DNA of 64,000 nucleotides, taken from positions 1 through 64,000 of the forward strand of contig JAGIBP010000022.1 of the NCBI GenBank assembly GCA_017744285.1, written 5' to 3'. Below are positions 1 to 12,861 of this stretch, one piece after another. The position numbers and the translations under genes are program-made. Each line of letters starts with the position of its first letter. The first letter of the stretch is position 1. The stretch is from Variovorax sp. (GTDB lineage: Bacteria > Pseudomonadota > Gammaproteobacteria > Burkholderiales > Burkholderiaceae_C). The notes below the pieces were generated by a model that was not told the DNA's origin, did not search any database, and saw only the letters and a program-made list of their open reading frames with translations.

Positions 1-92
1 CGCCGCTTGGAGCCACCGAGCACCTTGATACACAGGACGGATTTCGCGCCCGTGTTGTCGGCCACATCGAGCCGGGATTCAGTTTGGATCAT
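1..92 (-). CDS. rplN: 50S ribosomal protein L14, 5' part (gene runs off the left edge)
   Basis: Read on the minus strand, the first 30 codons give an L14 N-terminus: [20 protein letters not shown] followed by [11 protein letters not shown]. The segment VADNTGA...CIKVLGGS is the L14 signature and aligns with E. coli VADNSGA...CIKVLGGS. L14 is a 50S subunit protein of about 122 residues; only a quarter is inside the window, so integrity of the rest cannot be judged. A GGGAA Shine-Dalgarno-like stretch lies about eight bases before the ATG. In most proteobacteria rplN opens the spc ribosomal-protein operon, so the region to its right should hold its promoter. Confidence 0.93.
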   Translation of the reverse strand, partial: MIQTESRLDVADNTGAKSVLCIKVLGGSKR

Positions 93-459
93 TTCGTGAT
101 ATTCCCAACTTGTACCGCTTGCCGCCCGGACACCCCGCAGCAACCAAACGATCAGTCTTGGGCCCGTCGTCCACGCACTAGAACCACTCCAATGCGCTTC
201 CGCTGGGCAGAAGCTTCGCCTTTTTGAAGCGAAGCCAGCGATTGTGGCACACGATCCCTTCTGCGTCAACACATCCGTGGCGCCAAGGCGCGGGCTCTTA
301 GACTTCCGCCGTGCAGGAACCGCCCTCTCCGAATCTCACTCGCCGTCATGCCCTCTGGGTCGGCGGCGCACTTGCGTGAGCCGTCGCGGGCTGCAGAACT
401 GGGATCGAGCCGGCCAACGGGCCCGAGAGGCTGCACCTGCTCGCCCCAGGCCGAAGCAC
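93..459. other. rplN upstream region without a recognisable gene
   Basis: No open frame here resembles a known protein. The interval must contain the leader and promoter of rplN (minus strand) and decayed sequence in front of the phytase-like pseudogene (plus strand). A dyad GCTTCGC (213-219) / GCGAAGC (229-235) with a nine-base loop is the only clear structure. It is not followed by a T run in either direction, so it is not called a terminator. No convincing -35/-10 pair was found. Confidence 0.5.
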
Positions 460-1027
460 CGTCTGTCATTCGAGGAACCCCGGTCGAAGGTCTGTCGGGA
501 ATCGACTACGACCGACAAAGAGGTGAGTACATGCTTCTGAGCGATGATCGATCAGACTTCGCACCGGTGCGCTTCTATGAAATCCAGTGCCCCCTATCGC
601 ACGAGCGGATCCGCCCCAGCCGGCGGGGGTCACCTTTCTGCGTCAGGGGAATAGAGAACCCTGCCCCCCGCGACGCAAGGCAGCACCGGAAGTCGCCGTT
701 CCGGATCCGGGGGCGATCCGATGGCGAGCCGACACAGATGGAGCCCTCAACCGGGAAGGCAATTCGCTCCGGTTGTACGAAATCGACACGCGGGAGGCCT
801 CGGATGTATTGGCCGTCGATGCGTCGGCGCCGGACAATCACAAGGCGGCACCGAAGACGCTGGTGGCTGATTTCGCGACGCGCGGCCTGTCGCTGCTCGA
901 CAACACCGAAGGCCTGTGCTGGGGACCTGACCTGCCAAACGGGCATCGGCTGCTGGTCGCCGTGAGCGACGACAATTTCAATCCGCTGCAGATCACCCAG
1001 TTCGCGGCATTCGAATTCACCGGATAG
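460..1027 (+). pseudogene. Decayed phytase-like esterase (PF13449 type)
   Basis: Three blocks of one protein family survive in order but not in one frame. From about 474, one frame reads GTPVEGLSGIDYD...LLSDDRSDFAPVRFYE, the N-terminal motif of secreted phytase-like esterases. From 626, another frame reads GVTFLRQ and PDPGAIRW, which normally follow about 20 residues later. After ADTDG the same frame jumps to GNSLRLYEIDT and ends with NTEGLCWGP...LLVAVSDDNFNPLQITQFAAFEF, the family's C-terminus. A frameshift lies around 590-625, and roughly 150 central residues are missing. The signal peptide is also unrecognisable. The last stop is three bases before proC. Confidence 0.8.
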
Positions 1028-1030
1028 ATC

Positions 1031-1888
1031 ATGAATATTGCAGTCACCTTCCTGCCCAGACAGGAACCGACACCCCTCCCTCCCATTGGCTTTATCGGTG
1101 GAGGCAACATGGCCAGCGCAATCATCGGCGGCCTGATCAAGCAAGACGTTCCGGCTGCCAGCATCGAGGTAGTCGAGCCCTTTGCCGACGCGCGCGCGCG
1201 TCTCGCCAGCGAATTCGGCGTCGTGGCCCAGCCGGCAGCGAGCCCGGCGCTGGCTCGCTGCAAGTTGATCGTTTGGGCCGTCAAACCGCAGACCTTTGCC
1301 GAGGCTGCCCAACCTGTCCGCGGCCTGGCGCCCGACGCGCTGCACTTGAGCGTGGCCGCTGGCATTCCCTCCAGCAGCATCGCGCGCTGGCTCGACACCG
1401 AGCGCGTGGTTCGGGCCATGCCGAATACGCCCGCGCTGGTCGGCCAGGGGATGACCGGCCTCTTCGCACGTGACGCAGTGGACACCAGCGACCGAAAGCT
1501 CATCGACCAAGTCCTCGGCGCAACCGGCGAACTGATGTGGGTCGATGCGGAGGATGCGCTCGACGTCGTGACGGCCGTTTCGGGCTCTGGTCCAGCCTAT
1601 GTGTTCTATTTCATCGAAGCGATGACCGAAGCCGGCGTCGAGTTGGGCCTCGCGCTCGAACAGGCGCATCGACTCGCGGTGGGTACGTTCACCGGCGCGT
1701 CTGCGCTGGCAGCGAATGCCACCGAGCCGCCCTCCGTCCTCCGTGAGCGCGTGACTTCGAAGGGTGGCACCACCTACGCGGCTATCACTTCGATGGAAAG
1801 CGCCGACATCAAGGCGAAATTCAAGACCGCGATCCGCGCTGCGCATCAGCGGGCCGCCGAACTCGGCCACGAGTTCGGCAAGGCCTGA
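1031..1888 (+). CDS. proC: Pyrroline-5-carboxylate reductase
   Basis: Catalyses the last step of proline synthesis, reducing 1-pyrroline-5-carboxylate to L-proline with NAD(P)H in the cytoplasm. The 285-residue product has the dinucleotide-binding start IGFIGGGNMASAIIGGL (residues 18-34), VWAVKPQ, and the family signature SGSGPAYVFYFIEAMTEAGV followed by ERVTSKGGTTYAAI. Length is normal (about 270) apart from a short N-terminal extension; the ATG at 1031 is the only ATG before the Rossmann motif. It starts just after the esterase remnant and ends 12 bases before the convergent ubiA stop, so it appears to be a single-gene unit. Confidence 0.95.
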   Translation: MNIAVTFLPRQEPTPLPPIGFIGGGNMASAIIGGLIKQDVPAASIEVVEPFADARARLASEFGVVAQPAASPALARCKLIVWAVKPQTFAEAAQPVRGLAPDALHLSVAAGIPSSSIARWLDTERVVRAMPNTPALVGQGMTGLFARDAVDTSDRKLIDQVLGATGELMWVDAEDALDVVTAVSGSGPAYVFYFIEAMTEAGVELGLALEQAHRLAVGTFTGASALAANATEPPSVLRERVTSKGGTTYAAITSMESADIKAKFKTAIRAAHQRAAELGHEFGKA

Positions 1889-1900
1889 GAAGGCAGCGCC

Positions 1901-2797
1901 TCAGCGCAAGGCATAGCCGGCAACGATGCCGGCGAACACGGCGAAACCGAGCCAGTGATTGAGCCGGAAAGCCTTGAAGCAGCCTTCGCGCGTGCGGTCG
2001 CGGATCAGACGCCAATGCCACAGCGCCTGCGCCGCGGCAACGGCAATCCCCGCATAGAGCGCTACGCCAAGTCCGGCAGCGGTGCTGATGGCGGTCCAGA
2101 CCGCGAGGAAGATCGCATAGCTCGCCATGACGATCGCCACGTCCAAGCGACCGAACGTAATCGCCGAGGTCTTCATGCCGATCTTGAGGTCGTCGTCGCG
2201 GTCGACCATGGCGTATTCGGTATCGTAGGCGAGCACCCAGAACAGGTTCCCGGCCAACAGCCACCACGCGACGGGCGGCAGGCTGTCGCGAACCGCAGCA
2301 AAGGCCATTGGAATGCCGAAGCTGAACGCGATGCCGAGCACTGCTTGCGGCACCGACACGAAACGCTTGGCAAACGGATAGATCAAGGTCACCGCGAGCG
2401 CCGCGAACGACATCAGGATGGTCAGCCGGTTCGTCGTCAGCACGAGCGCGAAAGCCGCGAGCGCCAGCACCGCACCGACCGTGAGCGCCTCGGGCACCGA
2501 GACCTCGCCGCTGGTGACCGGCCGCTTCTCGGTTCGCTTGACATGCCGGTCGAAGTCGCGATCGGCGACGTCGTTCACGCAGCAACCCGCGCTGCGCATG
2601 AGGATGGTGCCGATGACGAACACGGCCAGCAGATGCCAGCCCGGCCAGCCCCCCGCGGCGAACCACAGCGCACCGAGCGTCGGCCAGAGCAGCAACAGCC
2701 ATCCCGCCGGCCGATTCCAACGGATTAGGTCGAGGTAAAGGGCAAAACGCCCGCGGCGGGGCGCGGGCGAGGGTTGGATCGACCCTGTCGCGGCCAT
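1901..2797 (-). CDS. ubiA: 4-hydroxybenzoate octaprenyltransferase
   Basis: Membrane prenyltransferase of ubiquinone synthesis that attaches the polyprenyl chain to 4-hydroxybenzoate. Both Asp-rich Mg-diphosphate motifs are present: NDVADRDFD and [33 protein letters not shown] is the usual family N-terminus, and several hydrophobic helices follow. The ATG at 2797 gives 298 residues and a start ten bases after the dps stop. An in-frame start at 2818 would overlap dps and add seven unconserved residues, so it was not chosen. It lies downstream of dps on the same strand and may be co-transcribed, although the functions are unrelated. Confidence 0.95.
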   Translation of the reverse strand: MAATGSIQPSPAPRRGRFALYLDLIRWNRPAGWLLLLWPTLGALWFAAGGWPGWHLLAVFVIGTILMRSAGCCVNDVADRDFDRHVKRTEKRPVTSGEVSVPEALTVGAVLALAAFALVLTTNRLTILMSFAALAVTLIYPFAKRFVSVPQAVLGIAFSFGIPMAFAAVRDSLPPVAWWLLAGNLFWVLAYDTEYAMVDRDDDLKIGMKTSAITFGRLDVAIVMASYAIFLAVWTAISTAAGLGVALYAGIAVAAAQALWHWRLIRDRTREGCFKAFRLNHWLGFAVFAGIVAGYALR

Positions 2798-2807
2798 GGC
2801 GGAAGCC

Positions 2808-3398
2808 TCAGTCCTCAAGGAGCGAACGCAGCATCCACGCGGTCTGGTCGTGCACCGTGCAGCGCGCGGTCAGCATGTCGGCGGTCGGGTCATCGCCGGC
2901 TTCCTCGGCCACGGGGATGAATTCGCGCGCGATGCGCGACACGGTCTCGTGGCCCTTGACCAGGATGCGCACCATCTCCATGGCCTTGGGCGGCGTCTGC
3001 GGAACGTCGGGCACGGTGGCGATCTTGCCGAACTCTGCATACGAGCCCGGCGCGTAGTGCCCCAGCGCGCGGATGCGTTCGGCGATGACGTCGGTCGCAC
3101 CCCAAAGTTCGGTGTACTGCGCCATGAACATCGCATGCAGCGAATTGAAATGAGGCCCGGTCACGTTCCAGTGAAAGTTGTGGGTCGTGAGGTAGAGCGT
3201 GTAGGTATCGGCCAGCACGCGGCTCAGGCCCTCGGCGATCGCGGCACGGTCCTGGCGCTCGATGCCGATGTTGATGACCGGCGCATTGCGGCTGCCGGAT
3301 TCCTCCGCAACCGCGAGGCCTCCCTTCTTGGGCACCTTGCCGGCGGATCCGGCTGGAGCTTTCACGGTCGACTTGGCTTTCTTTTCAACTTTGGCCAT
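2808..3398 (-). CDS. dps: Dps-family DNA-binding ferritin-like protein
   Basis: Dodecameric mini-ferritin that oxidises Fe(II) with peroxide, stores iron and coats DNA during stress. The core shows the Dps ferroxidase region [20 protein letters not shown] followed by [17 protein letters not shown], which carries the His and acidic ligands. The first 30 residues are Lys/Ala-rich ([14 protein letters not shown]), like the DNA-binding tail of E. coli Dps. The ATG at 3398 has AAGAG in front and gives 196 residues; a TTG at 3434 in the same frame is less likely. It sits 74 bases downstream of oxyR, the peroxide regulator that activates dps in enterobacteria, so OxyR control is plausible but not shown. 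Confidence 0.93.
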   Translation of the reverse strand: MAKVEKKAKSTVKAPAGSAGKVPKKGGLAVAEESGSRNAPVINIGIERQDRAAIAEGLSRVLADTYTLYLTTHNFHWNVTGPHFNSLHAMFMAQYTELWGATDVIAERIRALGHYAPGSYAEFGKIATVPDVPQTPPKAMEMVRILVKGHETVSRIAREFIPVAEEAGDDPTADMLTARCTVHDQTAWMLRSLLED

Positions 3399-3472
3399 GG
3401 CAATGAGCTCTTTCTTCAGTTGGGTTGACGGCAAAACCGCACTCTAGCGCAGGCATCGGACGCGGCGACTGT

Positions 3473-4438
3473 TCAGGAAAGACGCTTGACGCCCGGCAGT
3501 TCGCAGGCATAGATCGCGTTGCGCAGCGCGGCGATGGCCTCGTAACGCGTGAAGCTGCGCCGCCACGCGAGCACCACGCGCCGGGTCGGCGGATCGCCGC
3601 CCTGCGTGTCGAGCACGGGGAGATAACGCACGATCTGTTCCGGCTCCTTGCGGTTCTTCGACTTTGGCTTGAGCGCCTCCGCCGGCACCGACAGACGCGG
3701 GACCAGCGTGACGCCCATGCCCGAAGCGACCATGTGCTTGATGGTTTCGAGCGACGAGCCTTCGAAGCTCTTGCGGATGCCCTCGGCATTGCTGGAGAAA
3801 CGCGCGAATTCCGGGCAGACCTCGAGGACGTGATCACGGAAGCAATGGCCGGTGCCCAGAAGGAGCATCGTTTCCTTCTTGAGCTCGTCGGACGTGACCG
3901 TCTCCTTGCTGGCCAAGGGATGATGGGCCGGGACCGCTGCCATGAAAGGCTCGTCGTAGAGCGCCGCCATCGCGAGTCCGGTGTCGGGAAAAGGCTCGGC
4001 CATGATCGCGCAGTCGATCTCGCCGGAGCGCAGCATTTCGAGCAGCCTGGCGGTGAAGTTTTCCTGCAGCACCAACGGCATCTGCGGCGTTCTCGCGATG
4101 TTCTGACGTACCAGGTCGGGCAGCAGATACGGGCCAATGGTGTAGATCACGCCGAGGTTCAGCGGGCCCGAGAGCGGATCCTTCCCGCGCTTGGCGATTT
4201 CCTTGATGCTCGCGGCCTGGTCGAGCACGCTCTGCGCCTGCTGAACGATCTGTTCGCCGAGCGGTGTGACGGTGACTTCGCCCGCGCTGCGCTCGAACAG
4301 CTTGACCTCGAGTTCGTCCTCCAGCTTCTTGATCGCCACGGACAGGGTCGGCTGCGACACGAAGCAGGCCTCCGCGGCCTTTCCGAAATGCCTCTCGCGC
4401 GCGACCGCAACGATGTATTTGAGTTCGGTGAGTGTCAT
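3473..4438 (-). CDS. oxyR: Hydrogen peroxide-sensing LysR-type regulator OxyR
   Basis: Peroxide-sensing transcription factor. Residues 1-60 are a LysR winged helix (MTLTELKYIVAVARERHFGK, then QPTLSVAIKKLE). The sensing cysteines fall in GTGHCFRDHVLEVCPEF at Cys199 and Cys208, the same positions as in E. coli OxyR, so the disulfide switch is intact. Length is 321 residues, against 305 in E. coli. It is followed on the same strand by dps and preceded by recG; an oxyR-recG pairing is common in betaproteobacteria. A -10-like GATAAT on the minus strand lies about ten bases before the start codon. Confidence 0.95.
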   Translation of the reverse strand: MTLTELKYIVAVARERHFGKAAEACFVSQPTLSVAIKKLEDELEVKLFERSAGEVTVTPLGEQIVQQAQSVLDQAASIKEIAKRGKDPLSGPLNLGVIYTIGPYLLPDLVRQNIARTPQMPLVLQENFTARLLEMLRSGEIDCAIMAEPFPDTGLAMAALYDEPFMAAVPAHHPLASKETVTSDELKKETMLLLGTGHCFRDHVLEVCPEFARFSSNAEGIRKSFEGSSLETIKHMVASGMGVTLVPRLSVPAEALKPKSKNRKEPEQIVRYLPVLDTQGGDPPTRRVVLAWRRSFTRYEAIAALRNAIYACELPGVKRLS

Positions 4439-4459
4439 AGCGAAAACCTATTATCACTC

Positions 4460-4590
4460 GCCCCCAGGCTCCGCGCACTTCGTGTCGCTTCGCCAACCCC
4501 CTACCGGGGGCAACACCGGCGGGCCGGCGGAGCCGGTTCCGCGGTGTTCCACGACCGGGCTTTGCTGCGCTTGCCCTTGCAGGGGGCGCT
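4460..4590. repeat. REP-like GC-rich intergenic element between recG and oxyR
   Basis: The 154-base recG-oxyR gap contains several nested inverted repeats: CCCCC (4497-4501) / GGGGG (4506-4510) around TACC, a GCCGG-rich imperfect palindrome at about 4517-4536, and GCCC / GGGGC around 4573-4587. This stacked arrangement resembles repetitive extragenic palindromes. From memory, similar sequence ending in a CCCCCTACCGGGGG core recurs in Variovorax intergenic regions, but that was not checked. It follows the recG stop, so it could also stabilise or end that transcript, although no T tract follows. Confidence 0.5.
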
Positions 4591-4592
4591 GT

Positions 4593-6707
4593 TCACGCTT
4601 TGAGGTATTCGGCTTTGCTGCCGAGCCAGCGATCGACGTGGCGGGCGGCCAACTCCGGGTGGCGGTCGAGCATTTGCGGGGCAAGCTCGCGCGCCCAGTC
4701 GAGGAGCAATGCGTCGTTGGTCAAATCGGCGAAGCGCAGGAGCGGTGCGCCGGACTGGCGGGCGCCGAGGAACTCGCCGGGGCCGCGGATCTCCAGGTCG
4801 CGCCTTGCGATCTCGAAGCCGTCGCTCGTTTCGGCCATGGCCTTGAGTCTCGCGCGTGCGGCTTCACCGACCCGCCCGCCTTCGTTGGGCGAATAGAGCA
4901 GCACGCAAGCCGACGCCGCGGCGCCGCGTCCCACGCGGCCGCGCAACTGATGCAACTGGGAGAGGCCGAACCGCTCGGCATGTTCGATCACCATCAACGA
5001 GGCGTTGGGCACGTCGACCCCGACTTCGATCACGGTCGTGCTCACCAGCACTTGCAGACGGTTGGCGGTGAATGCCTCCATCACCGACTGCTTCCCCGCG
5101 GTCGGCATCCGCGAATGCAGCAGACCCACGCCGACCTGCTCACCGAGGGCTTCCGCCAGTTCGTCGCGCGTCTCGGTCGCGTTGCGCAGGTCGACAGCCT
5201 CGCTTTCCTCGATCAGCGGGCAGACCCAATAGACCTGCCGGCCCTGTTCGAGCTGGGCTCGAATGCGGTCGATGACTTCGTCCCGCCGATGGTCGGCCAC
5301 CAGCTTCGTGACGATCGGCGTGCGGCCCGGCGGCAGTTCGTCGAGCGTGGAGACGTCGAGATCGGCGTAGTAGCTCATCGCCAGCGTGCGAGGGATCGGC
5401 GTGGCACTCATCATCAGCAGGTGCGGCTCGACGTCATCGCCGGCCTTGCCGCGCAACGCGAGCCGCTGTGCCACTCCGAAGCGGTGCTGCTCGTCGATGA
5501 CGGCGAGCGCGAGATTGCGAAAGCGCACCTTCTCGGAGATGACCGCGTGCGTGCCGACCACCAGGGCCGCCTCGCCGCTTTCGACGGCGGCGGTCATCGT
5601 GTCGCGCTCCTTCTTCTTCTGGCTGCCGGTGAGCCACGCGACCCGAAGGCCGCGTTCGGCGAGCAACGGATCGAGCCAGTTCACCAACTTGCCGAAATGC
5701 TGTGCCGCAAGGATTTCCGTCGGCGCCATCAATGCGCATTGGAAGCCCGCATCGACGCACCTCGCGGCCGCGAGCGCTGCGACCACGGTCTTGCCCGAGC
5801 CGACATCGCCCTGCAGCAAACGATGCATCGGAACTTCGCGAGCGAGATCGCGCGTGATCTCTTCGCCGACGCGCTGCTGTGCGCCCGTGAGAGTGAAGGG
5901 CAAGGCCGCCAGCAGATCCTTGTGCAGCTTGCCTCCAGACGCATCCATCTCCAGCACCGGCGCTCGCTGCGCCGCGCGCTCGCGCCGCGCCTGCAACTGG
6001 GAGAGCTGCTGCGCCAGCAGTTCGTCCGCCTTGAGTCGCTGCCATGCCGGATGGCTGTGATCCTCGAGCATGGCGATCGCGACATCCGGCGTGGGGTAAT
6101 GCAGGAAGTTCAGCGAACGGCGAAGGTCCCACGTCCCATGAGGTGCAGCGCCTGGCGGCAATGTCTCGTCGAGTACCGCACGAGCGAGCCCTGACCGAAC
6201 CTCGCGACGCAGCACGGGCTGCGCGAGCCCCGCGATCGTCGAATACACCGGCGTCAGCGCTTCTGGCAATGCGGTGCCCGCCGCCTTGACGGCCGGATGC
6301 ATCATCTGCCGCCCGACGAATCCGCCCCGCACTTCACCGCGGATACGCACCCGCGCGCCGACTGCGAGCTGCTTCTGCTGCGACGGGTAGAAATTGAAGA
6401 AGCGCAATTGGCAGGTGTCGCTGCCGTCGTCGACCGTGACGATCAACTGTCGGCGCGGCCGGTAGACCACTTCGCATTCGGTGACCACGGCCTCGATCTG
6501 CGCCATCTCGCCATCGCGCGTGTCGGCAAGGCGCACGATACGCGTCTCGTCCTCATAGCGCATCGGCAGATAGAGCGCGAAGTCGATGTCACGAAGAAGG
6601 CCGAGCTTGCGAAGCGCGCGTTGCACTGCGCTCAGGCCAGTGCCGGGCGCAGGCGCCTGTGCGGGGACGGGCTTTTCCGTTGGCGGTGACTTGGCTGCTG
6701 CAGGCAT
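4593..6707 (-). CDS. recG: ATP-dependent DNA helicase RecG
   Basis: Branch-migrating helicase that remodels stalled forks and Holliday junctions. All expected parts are present: an N-terminal OB/wedge region (MRYEDETR, then [12 protein letters not shown]), Walker [12 protein letters not shown], the DExH-like [13 protein letters not shown], motif [15 protein letters not shown], and motif [11 protein letters not shown]. The frame is open for another 142 codons upstream, but these run into the queA promoter and coding sequence and lack RecG character. The ATG at 6707 gives 704 residues, normal for the family (about 690). It is divergent from queA with a 76-base gap. Confidence 0.95.
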   Translation of the reverse strand: MPAAAKSPPTEKPVPAQAPAPGTGLSAVQRALRKLGLLRDIDFALYLPMRYEDETRIVRLADTRDGEMAQIEAVVTECEVVYRPRRQLIVTVDDGSDTCQLRFFNFYPSQQKQLAVGARVRIRGEVRGGFVGRQMMHPAVKAAGTALPEALTPVYSTIAGLAQPVLRREVRSGLARAVLDETLPPGAAPHGTWDLRRSLNFLHYPTPDVAIAMLEDHSHPAWQRLKADELLAQQLSQLQARRERAAQRAPVLEMDASGGKLHKDLLAALPFTLTGAQQRVGEEITRDLAREVPMHRLLQGDVGSGKTVVAALAAARCVDAGFQCALMAPTEILAAQHFGKLVNWLDPLLAERGLRVAWLTGSQKKKERDTMTAAVESGEAALVVGTHAVISEKVRFRNLALAVIDEQHRFGVAQRLALRGKAGDDVEPHLLMMSATPIPRTLAMSYYADLDVSTLDELPPGRTPIVTKLVADHRRDEVIDRIRAQLEQGRQVYWVCPLIEESEAVDLRNATETRDELAEALGEQVGVGLLHSRMPTAGKQSVMEAFTANRLQVLVSTTVIEVGVDVPNASLMVIEHAERFGLSQLHQLRGRVGRGAAASACVLLYSPNEGGRVGEAARARLKAMAETSDGFEIARRDLEIRGPGEFLGARQSGAPLLRFADLTNDALLLDWARELAPQMLDRHPELAARHVDRWLGSKAEYLKA

Positions 6708-6783
6708 GGGACAATTCTGCCCGCCTCTCGGCATCCAACCTCCCCCGCCTTCTTGGCACGGGCCCGTCCGGCCCTCAAGCACC

Positions 6784-9916
<3,133 letters not shown>

Positions 9917-10048
9917 TCGACACGCACCCCGGATCGATGGAATCGCCGCATTCTCGTTCACACGGGTGGCAAGGGACAGCGCGCGGGGCCAAAATCGCGC
10001 CGACCCTGAAGCCTCTCAGGGGCGATCAAAAGTCAAAGGGATTCCGAC

Positions 10049-10828
10049 ATGACCGATTCGACCTCCCCTTCACCCTCGGCCCGCTACCCCTCGCTGGCGG
10101 GTCGCACGGTGTTCATTTCCGGCGGCGCGACCGGCATCGGCGAAGGGCTCGTGCGGGCCTTCCATGCCCAGGGCGCGCGCGTCGGGTTCTGCGATCTCGA
10201 CGTGGAGGCCGGCCAAGCGCTCGCCGCCGCGCTGGGCCCCGACAACGAGCCGCTCTTCCTTGCCTGCGACGTGACGGACGTGGAGGCCCTGCGCGCCGCG
10301 ATCGCTGCGGTGCGCGCGCGCTTCGGCCCGATCCGCGTGCTGCTGAACAACGCGGCGAACGACCAGCGGCACAACCTGGAAGATGTCACCAGCGAATCCT
10401 TCGACCGCATGGCCGCGGTCAACTTCAAGCACCAGTTCTTCGCCGCGCAGGCGGTGGCGGAGGACATGCGCGCCGCGGGCGGCGGCTCGATCATCAACTT
10501 CGGTTCGGTGAGCTGGATGATCAAGGGCGCGGGCTACCCGGTCTACCAGGCGTGCAAGTCCGCCGCCCGTGGCCTCACGCGGGCGCTGGCGCGCGATCTC
10601 GGCAAGCAAAACATCCGCGTGAACACGCTGGTGCCCGGCTGGGTCATGACCGAGCGCCAGCTCAAGCTCTGGGTCAAGCCCGAGTCGCACGCCGAGATCG
10701 ACGCCGCGCAGTGCCTTCCGGGCCGCGTGATGGCCGAGGACATCGCGAGCATGGCGCTCTTCCTGGCTGCCGACGACTCGAAGATGTGCACCGCACAGGA
10801 CTACGTGGTCGACGCCGGCTGGACCTGA
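10049..10828 (+). CDS. Short-chain dehydrogenase, sugar 1-dehydrogenase-like
   Basis: NAD(P)-dependent SDR of 259 residues. It has the Rossmann motif ISGGATGIGEG (Gly-x3-Gly-x-Gly), the structural LLNNAAN, and the catalytic Ser plus YQACK (Tyr-x3-Lys). A good AAAGGGA ribosome site precedes ATG 10049. The overall look (NFGSVSWMIKG, LVPGWVMTERQ) resembles bacterial D-xylose or L-arabinose 1-dehydrogenases that start oxidative sugar breakdown. The divergent mutarotase supports a sugar role. The exact substrate is inference. Its last 28 bases overlap the convergent zinc-ribbon gene. Confidence 0.85.
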   Translation: MTDSTSPSPSARYPSLAGRTVFISGGATGIGEGLVRAFHAQGARVGFCDLDVEAGQALAAALGPDNEPLFLACDVTDVEALRAAIAAVRARFGPIRVLLNNAANDQRHNLEDVTSESFDRMAAVNFKHQFFAAQAVAEDMRAAGGGSIINFGSVSWMIKGAGYPVYQACKSAARGLTRALARDLGKQNIRVNTLVPGWVMTERQLKLWVKPESHAEIDAAQCLPGRVMAEDIASMALFLAADDSKMCTAQDYVVDAGWT

Positions 10829-11889
10829 AGCGGCATGGGCGCCTTCGGCGCAGCCGCCATCGCGCCCGTCCCGCAGGCATGGCAGAAGCGCGCGAAGGCA
10901 CTCTTGCGCGACTGACACACGTGGCAGTGGTCGAACAGGCCGATGCCGCAGTGCGGGCAGAAATCGATCTCGGCGTTCTTGAGGTCCACCGGCCGCTCGC
11001 ACCCCGGGCACACGCCCTTGGCGAGACGCGCGAGCGCGGTGTCGTAGCTGAGCTCGTTGCGGCGCACCGTGTCGGGCTGCGCCTCGGCGGCCTTCTGGCG
11101 CTCCAGGTAGCGGTTGAGCGCCACGATCGCATAGCGTCCCACGAGCACCGTGATCACGATGCCGACCACGTAGCGCACATAGCCGCCATAGCTCGGCAGA
11201 TAGGGCACGAGCTCGACGAAGAACGCGAACAGCGCGAAGAAGATGAAGCCCCAGACGAAGGGCCACCAGGTGCTCTTGCGCTTCTTCGCGAAGAGCCAGC
11301 CCGCGATCACCAGAAGCGGCAGCGTGAGCGCCAGTCGATAGAGGAACACGCGCAGCTCGACCCGGCGGTTCTCCGCGAACAGGCGCATCTGCGCATCCTC
11401 TTCCAGCTTCGCGAGCTGCTGCGCGGCACGCTCGCGGGACTGGCGAGCGTCGAGCGCGATCTGGCGCTGCGCCCCCACGGCCCGTTCGGCTTCGTCTTCT
11501 TTCTGCTTGAGCGCGTCGAGCGCCTTGGTGCGTGCGATGAGCTCGGCGTCCTGATCGGGCTGCGCCGTGGCGTGCCGGGTCGCGATCCAGTTCGAGAAGG
11601 TCTCCCGGCCCGCCCGGCTGGCCTGCCGCGCGGCAGCGAGCTTGAGATCGGCCTGCTCCCGGTCACGAACGGCCTCGCGTTCGACGCGCTCGCTGTCGCG
11701 CATGACATTGCGCAAGGGGTCAGCCGCCGCGCGGTCAATGAAGTCGTCCAGCTCCAGCCTGTGCTCGACACGCGGCAGGTCACCGACGACGGTACTGCCG
11801 AGCCCGGTCAGGAAGCCGGCGAACACCACCGCCACCAGCCAGAGGCCGCGGCGGAACCATTTCTCGGAAAGACGCAGGGATTTGCTCAT
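10801..11889 (-). CDS. Membrane protein with coiled coil and C-terminal zinc ribbon
   Basis: Predicted 362-residue inner-membrane protein. It has an N-terminal membrane anchor (about residues 14-32), then a charged, Ala/Gln/Glu-rich coiled-coil stretch (about 60-170) likely on the periplasmic side. Three hydrophobic segments follow at roughly 178-270. The C-terminus has two CxxC pairs (CPGCERP, CPHCGIG) and CHVCQSR...CHACG, a double zinc ribbon. The ATG at 11889 was preferred over an upstream start that has no anchor-like sequence. The function is unknown; membrane proteins of this layout occur in Comamonadaceae. It ends 28 bases inside the SDR gene. Confidence 0.75.
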   Translation of the reverse strand: MSKSLRLSEKWFRRGLWLVAVVFAGFLTGLGSTVVGDLPRVEHRLELDDFIDRAAADPLRNVMRDSERVEREAVRDREQADLKLAAARQASRAGRETFSNWIATRHATAQPDQDAELIARTKALDALKQKEDEAERAVGAQRQIALDARQSRERAAQQLAKLEEDAQMRLFAENRRVELRVFLYRLALTLPLLVIAGWLFAKKRKSTWWPFVWGFIFFALFAFFVELVPYLPSYGGYVRYVVGIVITVLVGRYAIVALNRYLERQKAAEAQPDTVRRNELSYDTALARLAKGVCPGCERPVDLKNAEIDFCPHCGIGLFDHCHVCQSRKSAFARFCHACGTGAMAAAPKAPMPLQVQPASTT

Positions 11890-11921
11890 GGGGTTCCTCT
11901 CTGAATGTTGTGCGCGAAAGT

Positions 11922-12806
11922 CTAGGGCCTGAGCGCGACGGGCGCCCCGCCAAGCCCGGCCCTCGGCATCCACGCGAACACCGAGTCGACCGTGACCGTC
12001 TCGATGCGATCGGTGAAGCGCTTCTCGTTGGGATGATCGTCGAAGGCGACGTTGGCCGATCCCACGCGCCCGCCGAGCCGGGTGAGTGGCCCGAGCCGCA
12101 GCGTGGTGGGCTCATAGCCCTTGTAGTGCAGCCACGCCTGGGCCTGGTCGCGATGCACGATGGTGCCCGGCTCCATGGCCCCCGCCAGCGTCTCGATGAC
12201 CCACTGGTTCGACTGCTGGTACTTCTGTCCCCAGGCATAGCTCACGATGCTGTACGGCGCCGTGTGCAGCCGCGTGATGCGCGCCGGCGATTCGCCGAGC
12301 GTCGCCAGCAGTTGCGCCTGAACGGCCGGAGTCGGGACGATCCAGGCGGCTTCGTAGCGGAACAGGTCGTCGAGGAAGAACTCGCCCAGCCCCTGCCGGT
12401 ACACGCCGGCGACGGCCGTGCCGCACTGGTTGAGCTTGTGCACGACGCGCCAGTTGCCTTCAGCAGCCTTGTAGGCCAGGCCGAGATGCGAATAGCGCAG
12501 GCCGTAGCGGCTCAGGTCCTGTCCGGCGCGCGCCAGCAGCACCACCTTCGCGCCGCTGGCATCGAGCTGCTGCGCCGTGCGCTCCGCGAGTTGCATCGCC
12601 TTCACAACGCTCGTGGCCGTGGCTTGGGCGGGCTCGCACGAACGGCCCGCATGCGCGTTCAGGGGGAACAGGAAGAGGCCCGCCAGGACCACCGCAGCGG
12701 CCGCGAGGATCAACTGCAGCGCGCTCTTCAACAGGCGGCGCATCGGCGCGCCGCGCGCCCGGTCTTCGTGCTCGTAGGGCCCGAAGTTCGTCGGTCGCCG
12801 GGTCAT
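11922..12806 (-). CDS. DUF2145 family secreted protein
   Basis: A 294-residue protein with a basic N-terminus and a hydrophobic export segment (about residues 27-48, ending NAHAG), so probably periplasmic or signal-anchored. It carries features I associate with DUF2145: LRYSHLGLAYK, WRVVHKLNQCG, and a QSNQWVIETLAGAM block. These could form a cysteine/histidine-type hydrolase-like site, but no activity is established here. ATG 12806 has a GAGGGG ribosome site; the next ATG (12743) has none. It lies 55 bases after a small exported protein gene, in a run of envelope genes. Confidence 0.75.
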   Translation of the reverse strand: MTRRPTNFGPYEHEDRARGAPMRRLLKSALQLILAAAAVVLAGLFLFPLNAHAGRSCEPAQATATSVVKAMQLAERTAQQLDASGAKVVLLARAGQDLSRYGLRYSHLGLAYKAAEGNWRVVHKLNQCGTAVAGVYRQGLGEFFLDDLFRYEAAWIVPTPAVQAQLLATLGESPARITRLHTAPYSIVSYAWGQKYQQSNQWVIETLAGAMEPGTIVHRDQAQAWLHYKGYEPTTLRLGPLTRLGGRVGSANVAFDDHPNEKRFTDRIETVTVDSVFAWMPRAGLGGAPVALRP

Positions 12807-12861
12807 TGGACGCCCCTCGCGCAGCAGCGCTTCGGGATTCGCCTTCGGGCGGCCGTGCGGC

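Noticed and set aside
213..235. Terminator near rplN
   Set aside because: The stem is seven bases with no T tract in either direction.
575..1870. Long minus-strand open frame (431 codons) opposite proC
   Set aside because: It mirrors proC codons; its translation has no recognisable domain and proC is unambiguous.
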